Below are positions 42,197 through 51,996 of a DNA stretch of 64,000 nucleotides, in pieces (the stretch's first letter is position 1; each line of letters starts with the position of its first letter). The notes under the pieces are model-generated. The model ran no database searches. It was given only the letters and a program-made list of their open reading frames with translations, and was not told the origin of the DNA. This stretch comes from Streptomyces rimosus (GTDB taxonomy: Bacteria; Actinomycetota; Actinomycetes; Streptomycetales; Streptomycetaceae). The stretch spans positions 806,001-870,000 of the forward strand of contig NZ_CP023688.1 in NCBI RefSeq assembly GCF_008704655.1, given 5' to 3'. The position numbers and the translations under genes were made by a program.

Positions 42197-42886
42197 TCAT
42201 GTGGGGCCCGTCAGACCGGGTGGGTTGCGGTGGTCGATGATGTCGCGGGCGAGGTCGAGGATGGGGCGTCCGGTGGAGTAGGCGTGGGAGCGCAGCAGGA
42301 GCAGGGCCTGGTCGAGGGGGAGGTGGAGACGGACGGCGAGCATTCCGGTGGCCTGGTGGATCTCGGCGCGGTGCAGGGTGGCGAGGTCGGTGGCCGGATC
42401 GCGGCGGCCGTCGGCGCCGGGCAGCAGGGCCAGCAGTAGGAAGGTGGCGGTGTCGATGAACGTGTGCATGTCGAGGTGCTGCTGGAGGGTGAGGGGGCCG
42501 GGGCGGGTGCGGTAGCCGGTGAAGGCGCCGAGCCGGACGGCCCCGATGGCCAGCGGGAGGGCGAACAGGGCGCGGGCCCCGGCCTGCAGGGCCTCGGGCA
42601 GGAACGTGGGCCAGCGGGAGCCGGCGACGCGGGACAGGTCGGGTTCGGTGACCGTGCGGCCGTCGCGCAGGCAGCCCAGAGTGGGGCCTTCGCCGAGGGT
42701 GAACTGCACATCCTCCAGGGCCGTACCGAGGCGGTCGTCGGGGGCGGACCAGATGAGTTCGGGGGCGTGGCCGCCGGCTCGGGCGGAGATGGTGACGCAG
42801 GTCAGTCCGAGTGCCTGGGCGCAGCGGTCGGCGGGCAGCAGGCCCAGGCCCGGAGGGCTGCCCAGGGTGTCCAGGAGGGCGGTCAT
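42197..42886 (-). CDS. GAF and ANTAR domain regulator
   Basis: 229 residues. The N-terminal GAF domain covers about 25-150 (ELIWSAPDDRLGTALEDVQF, GEGPTLGCLRDGRTV, GARALFALPLAIGAVRLGAF). The C-terminal ANTAR domain (LHRAEIHQATGMLAVRLHLP, LDQALLLLRSHAYSTGRPIL) binds paired hairpins in nascent RNA and works by antitermination. The ligand is unknown. It lies 117 bases after a second GAF-ANTAR gene on the same strand. Confidence 0.8.
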   Translation of the reverse strand: MTALLDTLGSPPGLGLLPADRCAQALGLTCVTISARAGGHAPELIWSAPDDRLGTALEDVQFTLGEGPTLGCLRDGRTVTEPDLSRVAGSRWPTFLPEALQAGARALFALPLAIGAVRLGAFTGYRTRPGPLTLQQHLDMHTFIDTATFLLLALLPGADGRRDPATDLATLHRAEIHQATGMLAVRLHLPLDQALLLLRSHAYSTGRPILDLARDIIDHRNPPGLTGPT

Positions 42887-43003
42887 CAGCGGGCTGGCCG
42901 GGGGATCACGGGGGGGGAGGGCATCTGCCTGGCCCTTCCGGTGTGTTCGCGGGAAAGCGGGCTTGAGCTGGTGCTGACCGTTGCCGGGGCAGCGGGCGGG
43001 CCC

Positions 43004-43759
43004 CTACGCGGGTGGTGCGTTGAACTGTTCGGGATCGGCCTGGCCGTTGATGACCTGGTGGGAGAGGTCGGTCAGCAGGATCTGGTGGTGGCGGGCGCGG
43101 GCGCGCAGCCGGGTGAAGGCTTCGTCGGGGGTCAGGTCGAGGCGTTCGGCGAGCATGCCTTTGGCCTGTTCGATGACCACGCGGGTGCCCAGGGCGCCTT
43201 CGAGCTGTTCGTTGATGAGGGTCTGGTCGCGGATGGCGCGGTATTGCAGGATGCCGATGGTCGCGGCGTCTGCCAGGGCCTGGGCCAGGCGCAGGTCCGG
43301 CTCGCCCAGGGCCTGGGGGCGGGTGCGGAAGAGGTTGAGTGCGCCGATTGCGGTCTCGCGCAGGCGCAGGGGCACCGCGGCCGCCGCGGCGAAGCCGCGT
43401 TCGGCGGCCCATTCGGTGAAGCGGGGCCAGTGCTCCTCGGCCTGGTGGGTGTCGAGAGGGGTGTCGGGGATGGGGGCACCGGTGTGGATGCAGTCGCGGC
43501 AGGGGCCCTCCTGCCATTCGATCTGTGCCAGCTCCAGACGCCGGGTTTGTTCGTCGGAGGCGGTGGCGTCGACCATGCGTCCTTGGGCGTTCAGCAGGAT
43601 GACCCCGGCCGCGTCCACCGGCAGCAGGCGGGTGGTGCGTTCGGTCAGGGTGTGCAGGAAGTCCATCACGTCGAACTCGGCGACCAGGGTGTCGGCGAGT
43701 TCGACGAAAACCGAAGTGATCTCCTCTACGCGGGAGAGCCGTTCTTGCTCAGCGGTCAT
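43004..43759 (-). CDS. GAF and ANTAR domain regulator
   Basis: 251 residues from ATG at 43759, with GGGAG eight bases upstream. The GAF domain (VFVELADTLVAEFDVMDFLH, LLPVDAAGVILLNAQGRMVD, EGPCRDCIHTGAPI, ATIGILQYRAIRDQTLI) is followed by ANTAR (RVVIEQAKGMLAERLDLTPD, EAFTRLRARARHHQ). The CRDC cysteines in the GAF domain are typical of this branch. The frame happens to stay open upstream to 44242, joining the frameshifted gene there. Confidence 0.8.
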   Translation of the reverse strand: MTAEQERLSRVEEITSVFVELADTLVAEFDVMDFLHTLTERTTRLLPVDAAGVILLNAQGRMVDATASDEQTRRLELAQIEWQEGPCRDCIHTGAPIPDTPLDTHQAEEHWPRFTEWAAERGFAAAAAVPLRLRETAIGALNLFRTRPQALGEPDLRLAQALADAATIGILQYRAIRDQTLINEQLEGALGTRVVIEQAKGMLAERLDLTPDEAFTRLRARARHHQILLTDLSHQVINGQADPEQFNAPPA

Positions 43760-44057
43760 GACACTCGCTCCCGCCCCTTCCTTCGGGGATATGGCGTGGT
43801 CGTGCCGGGGGGGGCATGGTTCAGCGACAGCCCGGTACGGGGTCGCGTCTTCAGCGTGGCACCGGCACGGACCGCCGCCAATCCCTGGGCACAGCTTTAG
43901 CTTTCGGCAGCGATGCGCATGCACGCCGGATCCGTCGCGGACTGCACTGCCCGGCGGCCACCGTCGCCGGCCTTTCCCGTCTGGCGCTGTCCCCGTGCGT
44001 CGGCGCGGACGGCACGTCATACACGCCCCGGCGAGCCGCCGTGGGTGTGTGCCGCGA

Positions 44058-44242
44058 TCAGGCTTCCTTGCGTCGGCGCGGGGCCGCTCGCTGGATCCGC
44101 ATGAGCCGGCAGTGCTCGTCCAGCAGCCGCCGGTTCTCCTCGCTCGCCGGTTCTCCTCGCTCACGGGTCGGACCGTTCTTCGTAACTCGGCCGCCCGTTC
44201 CCGAGTCTGCTGCGCTCGCTGCCGTACAGCCTCCACCGCCAT
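44058..44242 (-). pseudogene. Small coiled-coil gene frameshifted by a 17-bp tandem duplication
   Basis: ATG at 44242 starts MAVEAVRQRAQQTRERAAEL, a heptad-like helix. Two adjacent copies of a 17-base unit at 44129-44162 shift the frame. With one copy removed, the protein would run on through ENRRLLDEHCRLMRIQ and end at the stop 44058-44060 after about 55 residues. Confidence 0.55.
44129..44162. repeat. Perfect 17-bp tandem duplication
   Basis: GCCGGTTCTCCTCGCTC occurs twice in direct contact (44129-44145 and 44146-44162). Confidence 0.9.
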
Positions 44243-44369
44243 ACCCCGACTGTTCCAAGCAGCGCTGTTCTGTCGACCACGACCACGGACTCTCCGGCGA
44301 CATCGGTGCCGTACCTCGCCTTCGCCCGCGCGGCCACCGCCGGTCGGATGGAACCGGGTGCCGGGCGGG

Positions 44370-44550
44370 GTGGCGTGTCAGGCGGGGCGGGACGTGGTCG
44401 GCGAAGGCGCGGAACAACGTTTCGATGGCGTCCAGAGGCAGGGCGTGGTCCACCACTCCGGCATCCACAGCGGCCTGCGGCATACCGGGGAAATCGGCGG
44501 TGGCCACCGATGTCTGCTCATGGGTGCTGTGCCGGGCCGGTATTTCCAGC
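44370..44550 (-). pseudogene. CheB-like methylesterase C-terminal remnant
   Basis: On the minus strand the residues TSVATADFPGMPQAAVDAGV followed by VDHALPLDAIETLFRAF match the end of CheB-type methylesterases, where AMP.AA...VDHVLPL is conserved. The catalytic part is absent and the sequence soon becomes random. Confidence 0.45.
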
Positions 44551-45099
44551 TCTGGTCAGCTCGGCAGAAGCTGCCGCTGCGGCAACTACAAGGCTGGTGG
44601 CCACGCTCCGGCCTCGACTCCGCCGCGGACGGTTCGATGCCGAGCGGGTTCCGAACCGGGCCCGCACACCCCGCATGACTTTGAGGCATCACTGGTTTCA
44701 CTTTTTTGATAAAGGAATAGAAAAAATGCATCCCGTCCGTGGAGGTCGTGGCTCGCAGTGGGCCGTGTGACGAACTGAGGCGAGCCTCTCCTTCCGTGGC
44801 GGTCCCCGCTACACCTCTTTGCCACCCATATCCGAACGCCTGACTTTCACAGCCGCGCCGTCCCGCTCACTACACATCTCCGGCGATGTATATACCCCGC
44901 GCCATACAAGCAAACGCTGCTCGCATATGCGCGCGGCACGTAGAGTAAAGAAATGGGAACGTTGCGTATAATTCTGCCCAATTGTGTTCTCCGAAGCGGT
45001 TGAAAGCGTGATCTCGGGGTCAGGATGGGGCCGGAATTGCGCCCTTGCCCGCTGGCAGGCCACAGGGTGCCGCTGCATGGGGAGAGGAGACGTCCGGAC
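44551..45099 (+). promoter_or_regulatory. nar upstream region with candidate promoter
   Basis: About 550 bases, much less GC-rich than the surroundings. TATAAT at 44967-44972 is a perfect -10 box; no good -35 is spaced from it. A 14-codon open frame begins at an ATG near 44726 after AAGGA and could be a leader peptide or chance. No FNR- or DevR-type box could be identified by eye. Confidence 0.45.
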
Positions 45100-48000
45100 G
45101 TGACGCAACGCGGAACACGCAAGGCAGCGGAACGTATGGCGGGTGCGGCGGCGGAACGGTTGCTGCGGCTCGGCCGGCAGTTGCAAGGGGCCGCCACAAC
45201 ACCGGACGGGCGCGCGGTCTACCGCACGGACCAGCAGGTCAACGACGCTCCGTACCGTGAGCGGTGGGCGCACGACAAGGTGGTGCGCTCGACCCACGGT
45301 GTGAATTGCACAGGCTCGTGTTCCTGGCAGGTGTTCGTCAAAGACGGGCTCATCACCTGGGAAACACAACAGACGGATTACCCGTCGGTGGGCCCCGACC
45401 GCCCGGAGTACGAGCCGAGGGGATGTCCGCGCGGAGCGTCCTTTTCCTGGTACACGTACTCGCCGACGCGGGTGCGTTATCCGTATGCGCGCGGCGTGCT
45501 GGTGGAAATGTTCCGGGAAGCGCGGGCCCGGCTCGGCGACCCGGTGGCGGCCTGGGCCGAGATCACCGGGGACGCGGCCAAACGCCGCCGGTATCAGCAG
45601 GCCCGCGGCAAAGGCGGCCTGGTCCGCATCGGCTGGGACGAGGCTTTGGAGATCGCGGCCGCCGCCCATGTCCACACCCTCCAGCATTACGGGCCGGACC
45701 GGATCGCCGGCTTCTCCCCCATCCCCGCGATGTCCATGGCCTCGCACGCGGTCGGCGCCCGCTTCATGGCCCTGCTCGGCGCGCCCATGCTCTCCTTCTA
45801 CGACTGGTACGCGGACCTGCCGATCGCCTCCCCGCAGGTCTTCGGCGACCAGACCGACGTCCCGGAATCCGGCGACTGGTGGGACGCGGCCTACCTGATG
45901 CTGTGGGGCTCGAACGTGCCGGTCACCCGCACCCCGGACGCGCACTGGATGGCCGAGGCCCGCTACCGCGGCCAGAAAGTCGTGGTGGTCTCCCCCGACT
46001 ACGCCGACGCCACCAAATTCGCCGACGAATGGCTGCATCCCCACCCCGGCACCGACGGCGCCCTGGCCATGGCCATGGGCCACGTCATCCTGCGCGAATG
46101 CTTCGTCCAACGCCAGGTCCCGTACTTCACCGACTACGTCAAAACCTTCACCGACCTGCCCTTCCTCGTCGAACTGGAGCCGCACGGCGCGTCCTTCGTG
46201 CCGGGGAAGTTCGTCACGGCGGCCGGCCTGGGCCTGTCCGAGGAGGACGACGGCGGGGAGAACGGGCAGTGGAAGCCGGTGGTTTTCGACGCGGGGCGGG
46301 GTGCTCCCGTGGCTCCGCCCGGCACGCTGGGGGAACGCTGGAGCGAGGGCGGCGCGGGCCGCTGGCATCTCGACCTGGGCGACGTGGACCCGCTGCTCAC
46401 CTTCCACGAGGCGCAGGGCGCGGCCAGTGTGGAGGTCCTTCTTCCACGCTTCGACCAGGGCGCGGAAGGTGAGGCCGGCACCGTGCGCCGGGCGGTGCCG
46501 GTGCGCGAACTGGGCGGCCGCCGGGTGACGACCGTCTTCGACCTGCTGCTGGCCCGGTACGGCGTGCACCGTCAGGGTCTGTCGGGGCAGTGGCCCCAGG
46601 GGTACGACGACGCAGCGCTGCCGTGCACCCCGGCCTGGCAGGAGACGCTGACCTCGGTTCCGGCGGGCGCCGTCGTACGGGCGGCGCGGGAGTTCGCACA
46701 CACCGCCGAGAAGACGCGCGGGCGCTGCATGATCGTGATGGGCGCCGGTACCAACCACTGGTTCCACTCGGACACCATCTACCGGTCGTTCCTGACGCTC
46801 CTGCTGCTGACCGGCTGCCAGGGCGTCAACGGCGGCGGCTGGGCGCACTACGTCGGCCAGGAGAAGGTACGCCCGTACGCCGGGTGGCAGCAGTTGCAGA
46901 GCGCGGCGGACTGGGTACGGCCGTCGCGGCAGATGGCCGGGACACCGTTCTGGTACCTGCACACCGACCAGTGGCGGTACGAGTCCTACCGCGCCGACGC
47001 GCTGGCCTCCGCGACGGGTCGCGGTCTGTTCGCGGGCCGGCACACCGCTGACCTGGTGGCGCAGTCCGCCCGCCTGGGCTGGATGCCCTCCGCCCCCACG
47101 TTCAGCGACAACCCCCTGACCCTGGGGGAACGCGTCCGCGCCGCCGGGAGCGAACCGGGGCAGTGGGTCGCCGGCCAACTCCGGGACGGGCAGCTCCGGT
47201 TCGCGTGCGAGGACCCGGACGACCCGGCGAACTGGCCCCGGGTGCTGACCGTATGGCGGGCCAACCTGATCGGTTCCTCCGCCAAGGGCAACGAGTACTT
47301 CCTGCGGCACCTGCTGGGCGCCGACGACAACGCGAGCGCCGAAGAAGCGCCCTCCGAGGCACGTCCGCGCGATGTCACCTGGCACGAGGAGGCGCCACGC
47401 GGAAAGCTCGACCTGCTGCTGGCGCTGGACTTCCGTATGACCTCCACGACCCTGATGGCGGACCTGATCCTGCCCGCAGCCACCTGGTACGAGAAGCACG
47501 ACCTGTCCAGCACGGACATGCACCCGTACGTACACGCCTTCTCGCCCGCGATCATCCCGCCCTGGCAGGCCCGTACCGACTTCGAGATCTTCCACGGCCT
47601 GGCGTCGAAGCTCAGCGAACTGGCCCGTGGGCGCCTGGACACCCGCTACGACCTGGTGGCCACCCCGCTGACGCACGACACACCCGGCGAGACGGCGCAG
47701 CCCGGCGGAACGGTGCCCGACTGGCGGGAGGCGGGTCGGCCTCAGCCAGGACACAACCTGCCGGCGTTCGCGCTCGTCGAGCGGGACTACACCGCCGTGG
47801 CCGCGAAGCTGGCGAGCCTGGGGCCGCTGGCCGAGGAGGCGGGCATGACCGTCAAGGGCGTGACCGTGTACCCGCGGGCGGAGGCCAGGTGGCTGGCGGA
47901 CCGGTGCGGGACGGCCGCCGACGGCGCGGCGAGCGGCCGCCCGCTGCTGGACACGGACGTGAAGTTCTGCGAGGCGATCCTCGCCCTGTCCGGCACCACC

Positions 48001-48825
48001 AACGGGCGGCTGGCCGCCGAGGGGTTCGCGCGCCTCGCCGAACGCTGCGGCCCCGACAGCGGACTGGAGGAGCTGGCCGCCTCGGTCGCCGAACGGCGCA
48101 TCGTCTTCTCCGACACCCAAGCCCGCCCGGTGCAGGTGGCGGCCAGTTTCGAGTGGTCGGGCAAGGAGGGCCCCGAGCGCCGGTACGCGCCGTTCACGAT
48201 CAACACCGAACACCGCAAGCCCTGGCACACCCTCACCGGCCGCCAGCACTTCTACCTCGACCACGACTGGATGGCCGAACTCGGCGAGCAGCTCCCCGTC
48301 TACCGGCCGCCGCTGGACCTGGCCGCACTGGGCGAACACCCTCCGATGGCGGGAGTGGAGGGCGCGCGCTCGGTGACGGTCCGCTACGTCACCCCGCACT
48401 CGAAGTGGTCCATCCACTCCGAATACCAGGAGAACCTGCTCATGCAGACACTGGCCCGCGGCGGCCCGGTCATCTGGCTCAGCGTCCAGGACGCGGCACG
48501 TATCGAGGTGGCCGACAACGACTGGATCGAGGCGGTCAACGCCAACGGCGTGGTCGTCGCACGGGCCATCGTCTCGCACCGCATGCCGCCCGGCACCGTG
48601 TTCATGTACCACGTACAGGAACGCCTGGTGAACGTGCCCAAATCCCAGGCCACCGGCCGGCGCGGCGGAGTGCACAACGCCCTCACCAAACTCCTGATCA
48701 AGCCCACCCACCTGATCGGCGGCTACGGCCAGCTGTCCTTCGCCGCCAACTACTACGGCCCCACCGGCAACCAGCGGGACGCGGTCACCACCATCCGGCG
48801 CCGCTCGCAGAACGTGGAGTACTGA
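45100..48825 (+). CDS. narG: Respiratory nitrate reductase alpha subunit
   Basis: 1241 residues from GTG at 45100, nine bases after GAGGAGA; the frame is open further upstream. The molybdopterin enzyme reduces nitrate to nitrite on the cytoplasmic side of the membrane. THGVNCTGSCSW near residue 65 holds the His and Cys ligands of the FS0 cluster. The ending EPRGCPRGASFSWY and YDWYADLPIASP near residue 235 (Asp ligand of molybdenum) follow the family closely. Length is normal for NarG. First gene of narGHJI, one base from narH. Part of anaerobic respiration, which in Streptomyces is typically used in spores or oxygen-limited mycelium. Confidence 0.95.
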   Translation: MTQRGTRKAAERMAGAAAERLLRLGRQLQGAATTPDGRAVYRTDQQVNDAPYRERWAHDKVVRSTHGVNCTGSCSWQVFVKDGLITWETQQTDYPSVGPDRPEYEPRGCPRGASFSWYTYSPTRVRYPYARGVLVEMFREARARLGDPVAAWAEITGDAAKRRRYQQARGKGGLVRIGWDEALEIAAAAHVHTLQHYGPDRIAGFSPIPAMSMASHAVGARFMALLGAPMLSFYDWYADLPIASPQVFGDQTDVPESGDWWDAAYLMLWGSNVPVTRTPDAHWMAEARYRGQKVVVVSPDYADATKFADEWLHPHPGTDGALAMAMGHVILRECFVQRQVPYFTDYVKTFTDLPFLVELEPHGASFVPGKFVTAAGLGLSEEDDGGENGQWKPVVFDAGRGAPVAPPGTLGERWSEGGAGRWHLDLGDVDPLLTFHEAQGAASVEVLLPRFDQGAEGEAGTVRRAVPVRELGGRRVTTVFDLLLARYGVHRQGLSGQWPQGYDDAALPCTPAWQETLTSVPAGAVVRAAREFAHTAEKTRGRCMIVMGAGTNHWFHSDTIYRSFLTLLLLTGCQGVNGGGWAHYVGQEKVRPYAGWQQLQSAADWVRPSRQMAGTPFWYLHTDQWRYESYRADALASATGRGLFAGRHTADLVAQSARLGWMPSAPTFSDNPLTLGERVRAAGSEPGQWVAGQLRDGQLRFACEDPDDPANWPRVLTVWRANLIGSSAKGNEYFLRHLLGADDNASAEEAPSEARPRDVTWHEEAPRGKLDLLLALDFRMTSTTLMADLILPAATWYEKHDLSSTDMHPYVHAFSPAIIPPWQARTDFEIFHGLASKLSELARGRLDTRYDLVATPLTHDTPGETAQPGGTVPDWREAGRPQPGHNLPAFALVERDYTAVAAKLASLGPLAEEAGMTVKGVTVYPRAEARWLADRCGTAADGAASGRPLLDTDVKFCEAILALSGTTNGRLAAEGFARLAERCGPDSGLEELAASVAERRIVFSDTQARPVQVAASFEWSGKEGPERRYAPFTINTEHRKPWHTLTGRQHFYLDHDWMAELGEQLPVYRPPLDLAALGEHPPMAGVEGARSVTVRYVTPHSKWSIHSEYQENLLMQTLARGGPVIWLSVQDAARIEVADNDWIEAVNANGVVVARAIVSHRMPPGTVFMYHVQERLVNVPKSQATGRRGGVHNALTKLLIKPTHLIGGYGQLSFAANYYGPTGNQRDAVTTIRRRSQNVEY

Positions 48826-48826
48826 C

Positions 48827-50467
48827 ATGCCTCGCGGCACACCCCCCACCCGCCGGGTCATGGCCCAGGTGGCCATGGTCATGAACCTCGACAAGTGCAT
48901 CGGCTGCCACACCTGCTCGGTCACCTGCAAACAGACCTGGACCCACCGTTCCGGCACCGAATACGTCTGGTTCAACAACGTCGAGACCCGGCCCGGCCAG
49001 GGCTACCCCCGCGCCTACGAGGACCAGGAGCGCTGGAAGGGCGGCTGGCGGCTCAAGGGCGACCGCCTCGTACCCCGCAGCGGCGGCCGGGCCCGTCGGC
49101 TGGCCCGTCTCTTCGCCAACCCCGAACTGCCCGCCCTGAGCGACTACTACGAGCCCTGGACGTACGACTACGCGAACCTCACCACCGCGCCCCTCGGCGA
49201 CGACCTGCCCACCGCACCGCCCCGTTCCCTCATCGACGGCCGCCCCACCGACATCACCTGGGGCCCCAACTGGGACGACGACCTCGGCGGCGGCCCCGAC
49301 CACCTCGCCGACGACCCCGTCCTGAAGAAGATGAACGAACGGGTCCGCCTCGAATACGAGCAGGCCTTCATGTTCTACCTCCCCCGCATCTGCGAACACT
49401 GCCTCAACCCCTCCTGCGTCGCCGTCTGCCCCTCCGGCGCCCTCTACAAGCGCATCGAGGACGGCATCGTCCTCGTCGACCAGGACCGCTGCCGCGGCTG
49501 GCGCATGTGCGTCACCGGCTGCCCCTACAAGAAGGTCTACTTCAACCACCACACCGGCAAAGCCGAAAAGTGCACCCTGTGCTACCCGCGCATCGAAGCG
49601 GGCCAGCCCACCGTCTGCTCCGAAACCTGCGTCGGACGACTGCGCTACCTGGGCGTCATGCTCTACGACCCCGACAAAGTCGGCGAAGCCGCCCGCGTCA
49701 CCGACGAAAAGGACCTCTACGAAGCGCAGCTCACCTGCTTCCTCGACCCCACCGACCCCGGCATCGCCCGCGCCGCCGAGGAATCCGGCATCCCGCACGA
49801 CTGGATCACCGCCGCCCGCCGCTCCCCCGTGTACGCCCTGATCAACACGTATCGCGTCGCACTGCCCCTGCACCCGGAATACCGCACCATGCCCATGGTC
49901 TGGTACGTGCCGCCGCTGTCCCCCATCGTCGACTCCCTCACCCGCACCGGCCACGACGGCGAGGACCCGGCCAGCCTCTTCGGCGCCATCGACGCGCTGC
50001 GCATCCCGCTGGACTACCTCGCCCATCTCTTCACCGCGGGCGATCCGGCGCCCGTCGAAGCCGCCCTGTGCCGCCTGGCCGCCATGCGCGCGTACATGCG
50101 CCGCATCAACCTCGGCGACCCCCGGGACCCCGCCATCGCCGAGGCCGTCGGCCTCGGCGCGGACTCCATCGAGGCCATGTACCGGCTGCTCGCACTGGCC
50201 AAGTACGAAGACCGCTACGTCATCCCCACCAGCTACACCGGAACGGTTCCCCCGGACACACCGGACGACGGGTGCAGCCTGGACGCAGACGGCGGCCCAG
50301 GCATGTACGACGCCGGCCTCCCGGGCATGGAAGCTTTCCACACCCCGCCGGCCACGGAACCGGCACCGGCCGGCGACGGGCTGCGCGGCCGCGTCAACCT
50401 GCTGAACTGGAACGGCCGAGGCACGCCCAGCGGTCTGTTCCCCCGCCGCCGGGAGAACGAACGGTGA
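48827..50467 (+). CDS. narH: Respiratory nitrate reductase beta subunit
   Basis: 546 residues. Four cysteine groups ligate one 3Fe-4S and three 4Fe-4S clusters: DKCIGCHTCSVTCKQ, CEHCLNPSCVAVCPSG, RCRGWRMCVTGCPYKK (Trp in place of one Cys, the mark of the 3Fe-4S site) and KCTLCYPRIEAGQPTVC. Carries electrons from NarI to NarG. The N-terminus before the first cluster is about ten residues longer than usual; a downstream ATG exists. Overlaps narJ by four bases. Confidence 0.95.
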   Translation: MPRGTPPTRRVMAQVAMVMNLDKCIGCHTCSVTCKQTWTHRSGTEYVWFNNVETRPGQGYPRAYEDQERWKGGWRLKGDRLVPRSGGRARRLARLFANPELPALSDYYEPWTYDYANLTTAPLGDDLPTAPPRSLIDGRPTDITWGPNWDDDLGGGPDHLADDPVLKKMNERVRLEYEQAFMFYLPRICEHCLNPSCVAVCPSGALYKRIEDGIVLVDQDRCRGWRMCVTGCPYKKVYFNHHTGKAEKCTLCYPRIEAGQPTVCSETCVGRLRYLGVMLYDPDKVGEAARVTDEKDLYEAQLTCFLDPTDPGIARAAEESGIPHDWITAARRSPVYALINTYRVALPLHPEYRTMPMVWYVPPLSPIVDSLTRTGHDGEDPASLFGAIDALRIPLDYLAHLFTAGDPAPVEAALCRLAAMRAYMRRINLGDPRDPAIAEAVGLGADSIEAMYRLLALAKYEDRYVIPTSYTGTVPPDTPDDGCSLDADGGPGMYDAGLPGMEAFHTPPATEPAPAGDGLRGRVNLLNWNGRGTPSGLFPRRRENER

Positions 50468-51090
50468 CCACCCTGCGTTCCGCCGTCCACCAGGCAGCCT
50501 CCCTCCTGCTGTCCTATCCCGACGGCGACTGGTCCGTACGGCTGGCCGCCGTGGCCGAGACGATGTGCCCGCTGCCCGGCGAGGCGCCAGCCGCGCTGCT
50601 GCGCTACTGCGACCACGCCCGAGGCGTGCCACTCCTCGACCTGGCCGCCTGCTATGTCCTCACCTTCGACCGCAGCCGACGCCGCACCCTGCACCTGACG
50701 TACTACACCGACGGCGACACCCGCCGCCGCGGCGCAGCCCTCGCCCGGCTCAAAGCCCTCTACCGCACCCACGGCTGGCAGCCGAGCGACGGCGAGCTGC
50801 CCGACTACCTCCCCGCCGTACTGGAATTCGCCGCCCGCTGCCCCGAGCCGGGGCTGCGCCTGCTGCGCGACCACCGCCCGGCCGTCGAACTGCTCGGCCA
50901 CGCCCTGGAGAAGCACCGGAGCCCGTACGCCGACGTGCTGCGCGCCGTACGCGACACTCTGCCCGCCCCTGCCGCTGGGGACCGCGCCGCCGCTCTCGCC
51001 CTGGCACGCACCGGCCCGCCCTCCGAGAACGTAGGGCTCGACCTCTTTCCCGCCGACGCGTCCGCACACAGCGAAGGAGCCCGCAGGTGA
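50464..51090 (+). CDS. narJ: Nitrate reductase assembly chaperone
   Basis: 208 residues from GTG at 50464 (GTGA overlap). All-helical chaperone of the NarJ/TorD family: QAASLLLSYPDGDW at the start, LDLAACYVLTFDRSRRRTLH and LTYYTDGDTRRRGAALARLK in the centre, then LPDYLPAVLEFAAR. It binds the NarG N-terminus and is needed for cofactor insertion. Located between narH and narI, as in the standard operon. Confidence 0.9.
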   Translation: MTTLRSAVHQAASLLLSYPDGDWSVRLAAVAETMCPLPGEAPAALLRYCDHARGVPLLDLAACYVLTFDRSRRRTLHLTYYTDGDTRRRGAALARLKALYRTHGWQPSDGELPDYLPAVLEFAARCPEPGLRLLRDHRPAVELLGHALEKHRSPYADVLRAVRDTLPAPAAGDRAAALALARTGPPSENVGLDLFPADASAHSEGARR

Positions 51091-51878
51091 CTCACGTGCA
51101 CATCGCCCTGTGGGGAGTGCTGCCCTACCTCGTCCTGGCTGTCCTGGTCGGCGGCACCGCCTGGCGCTACCGCTACGACCGCTTCGGCTTCACCACCCGC
51201 TCCAGCCAGCTCCACGAGTCCCGCCTGCTGCGCATCGGCGGGCCCCTCTTCCACTACGCCCTGTTCCTGGTCATCGGCGGCCATGTGACGGGACTGCTCG
51301 TGCCCGAGTCCCTGACGGAGCATCTGCATGTCAGCGAGACGATGTACCACCTCTTCGCGCTGGCCGTGGGCGGGACAGCAGGCATCGCGGCCGTAGCGGG
51401 GCTGGGCATCCTGCTCTACCGCCGCCTGCGCGTGCCGGCTGTACGCGCCGCGACCAGCCGCAGCGACCACCTCGTCCACCCCTTGCTGGCCGCCGCCCTG
51501 CTGGCCGGGCTGGTGGCCACCGCCTCCAGTGCCACCAACCCCTACGACTACCGGCTGGGCGTCTCCGTCTGGTTCCGCAGCCTCTTCGCCCTCGACCCCG
51601 ACGTCGCTGCCATGGCCCAGGCACCGTTCACCTACCAACTGCACGCCCTGCTGGGCATGGCCCTGTTCGCCCTGTGGCCCTTCAGCCGCCTGGTCCACGC
51701 CTTCACGGCACCCCTCGGCTACGTCATCCGCCCCTACGTCGTCTACCGCTCTCGCCGCGGCGTCGGCGGCCGCGGCCCGTACCGGCCAGGCACCCCGTCC
51801 CAGGCCCCGCGGGTGGATCACCCGGCCCGAAAGGCCGCCCCGACGCCCGGCCGTACGGCCCGCCGCACCCCCGGGTGA
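51087..51878 (+). CDS. narI: Respiratory nitrate reductase gamma subunit (cytochrome b)
   Basis: 263 residues from GTG at 51087 (GTGA overlap). Five membrane helices. Heme-b ligands are the histidines in LFHYALFLVIGGHVTGLL and in the C-terminal LHALLGMALFALWPFSRLVH. It takes electrons from menaquinol and anchors NarGH. The C-terminal tail of about 45 residues is Pro/Arg-rich and longer than in E. coli. Confidence 0.92.
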   Translation: MTHVHIALWGVLPYLVLAVLVGGTAWRYRYDRFGFTTRSSQLHESRLLRIGGPLFHYALFLVIGGHVTGLLVPESLTEHLHVSETMYHLFALAVGGTAGIAAVAGLGILLYRRLRVPAVRAATSRSDHLVHPLLAAALLAGLVATASSATNPYDYRLGVSVWFRSLFALDPDVAAMAQAPFTYQLHALLGMALFALWPFSRLVHAFTAPLGYVIRPYVVYRSRRGVGGRGPYRPGTPSQAPRVDHPARKAAPTPGRTARRTPG

Positions 51879-51996
51879 CACCCGGACCGGACGCTGCCGG
51901 GCCACCTGCCTGGCTGCAACGACGATCACGAACCCACCAGGCGGCCAAGCCGATACCGCGTGCGGCCCACAGCCCCAAGCAGTTGCTGGAGCATCC

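Noticed and set aside
42464..44678. Long plus-strand frames across the GAF-ANTAR genes
   Set aside because: Antisense shadows; the minus strand carries both GAF and ANTAR domains.
44809..48978. A 1389-codon open frame on the minus strand opposite narG
   Set aside because: Composition is Gly/Val/Arg/His-rich with no domain, and it mirrors third-position GC of narG. It is a shadow of the real gene.
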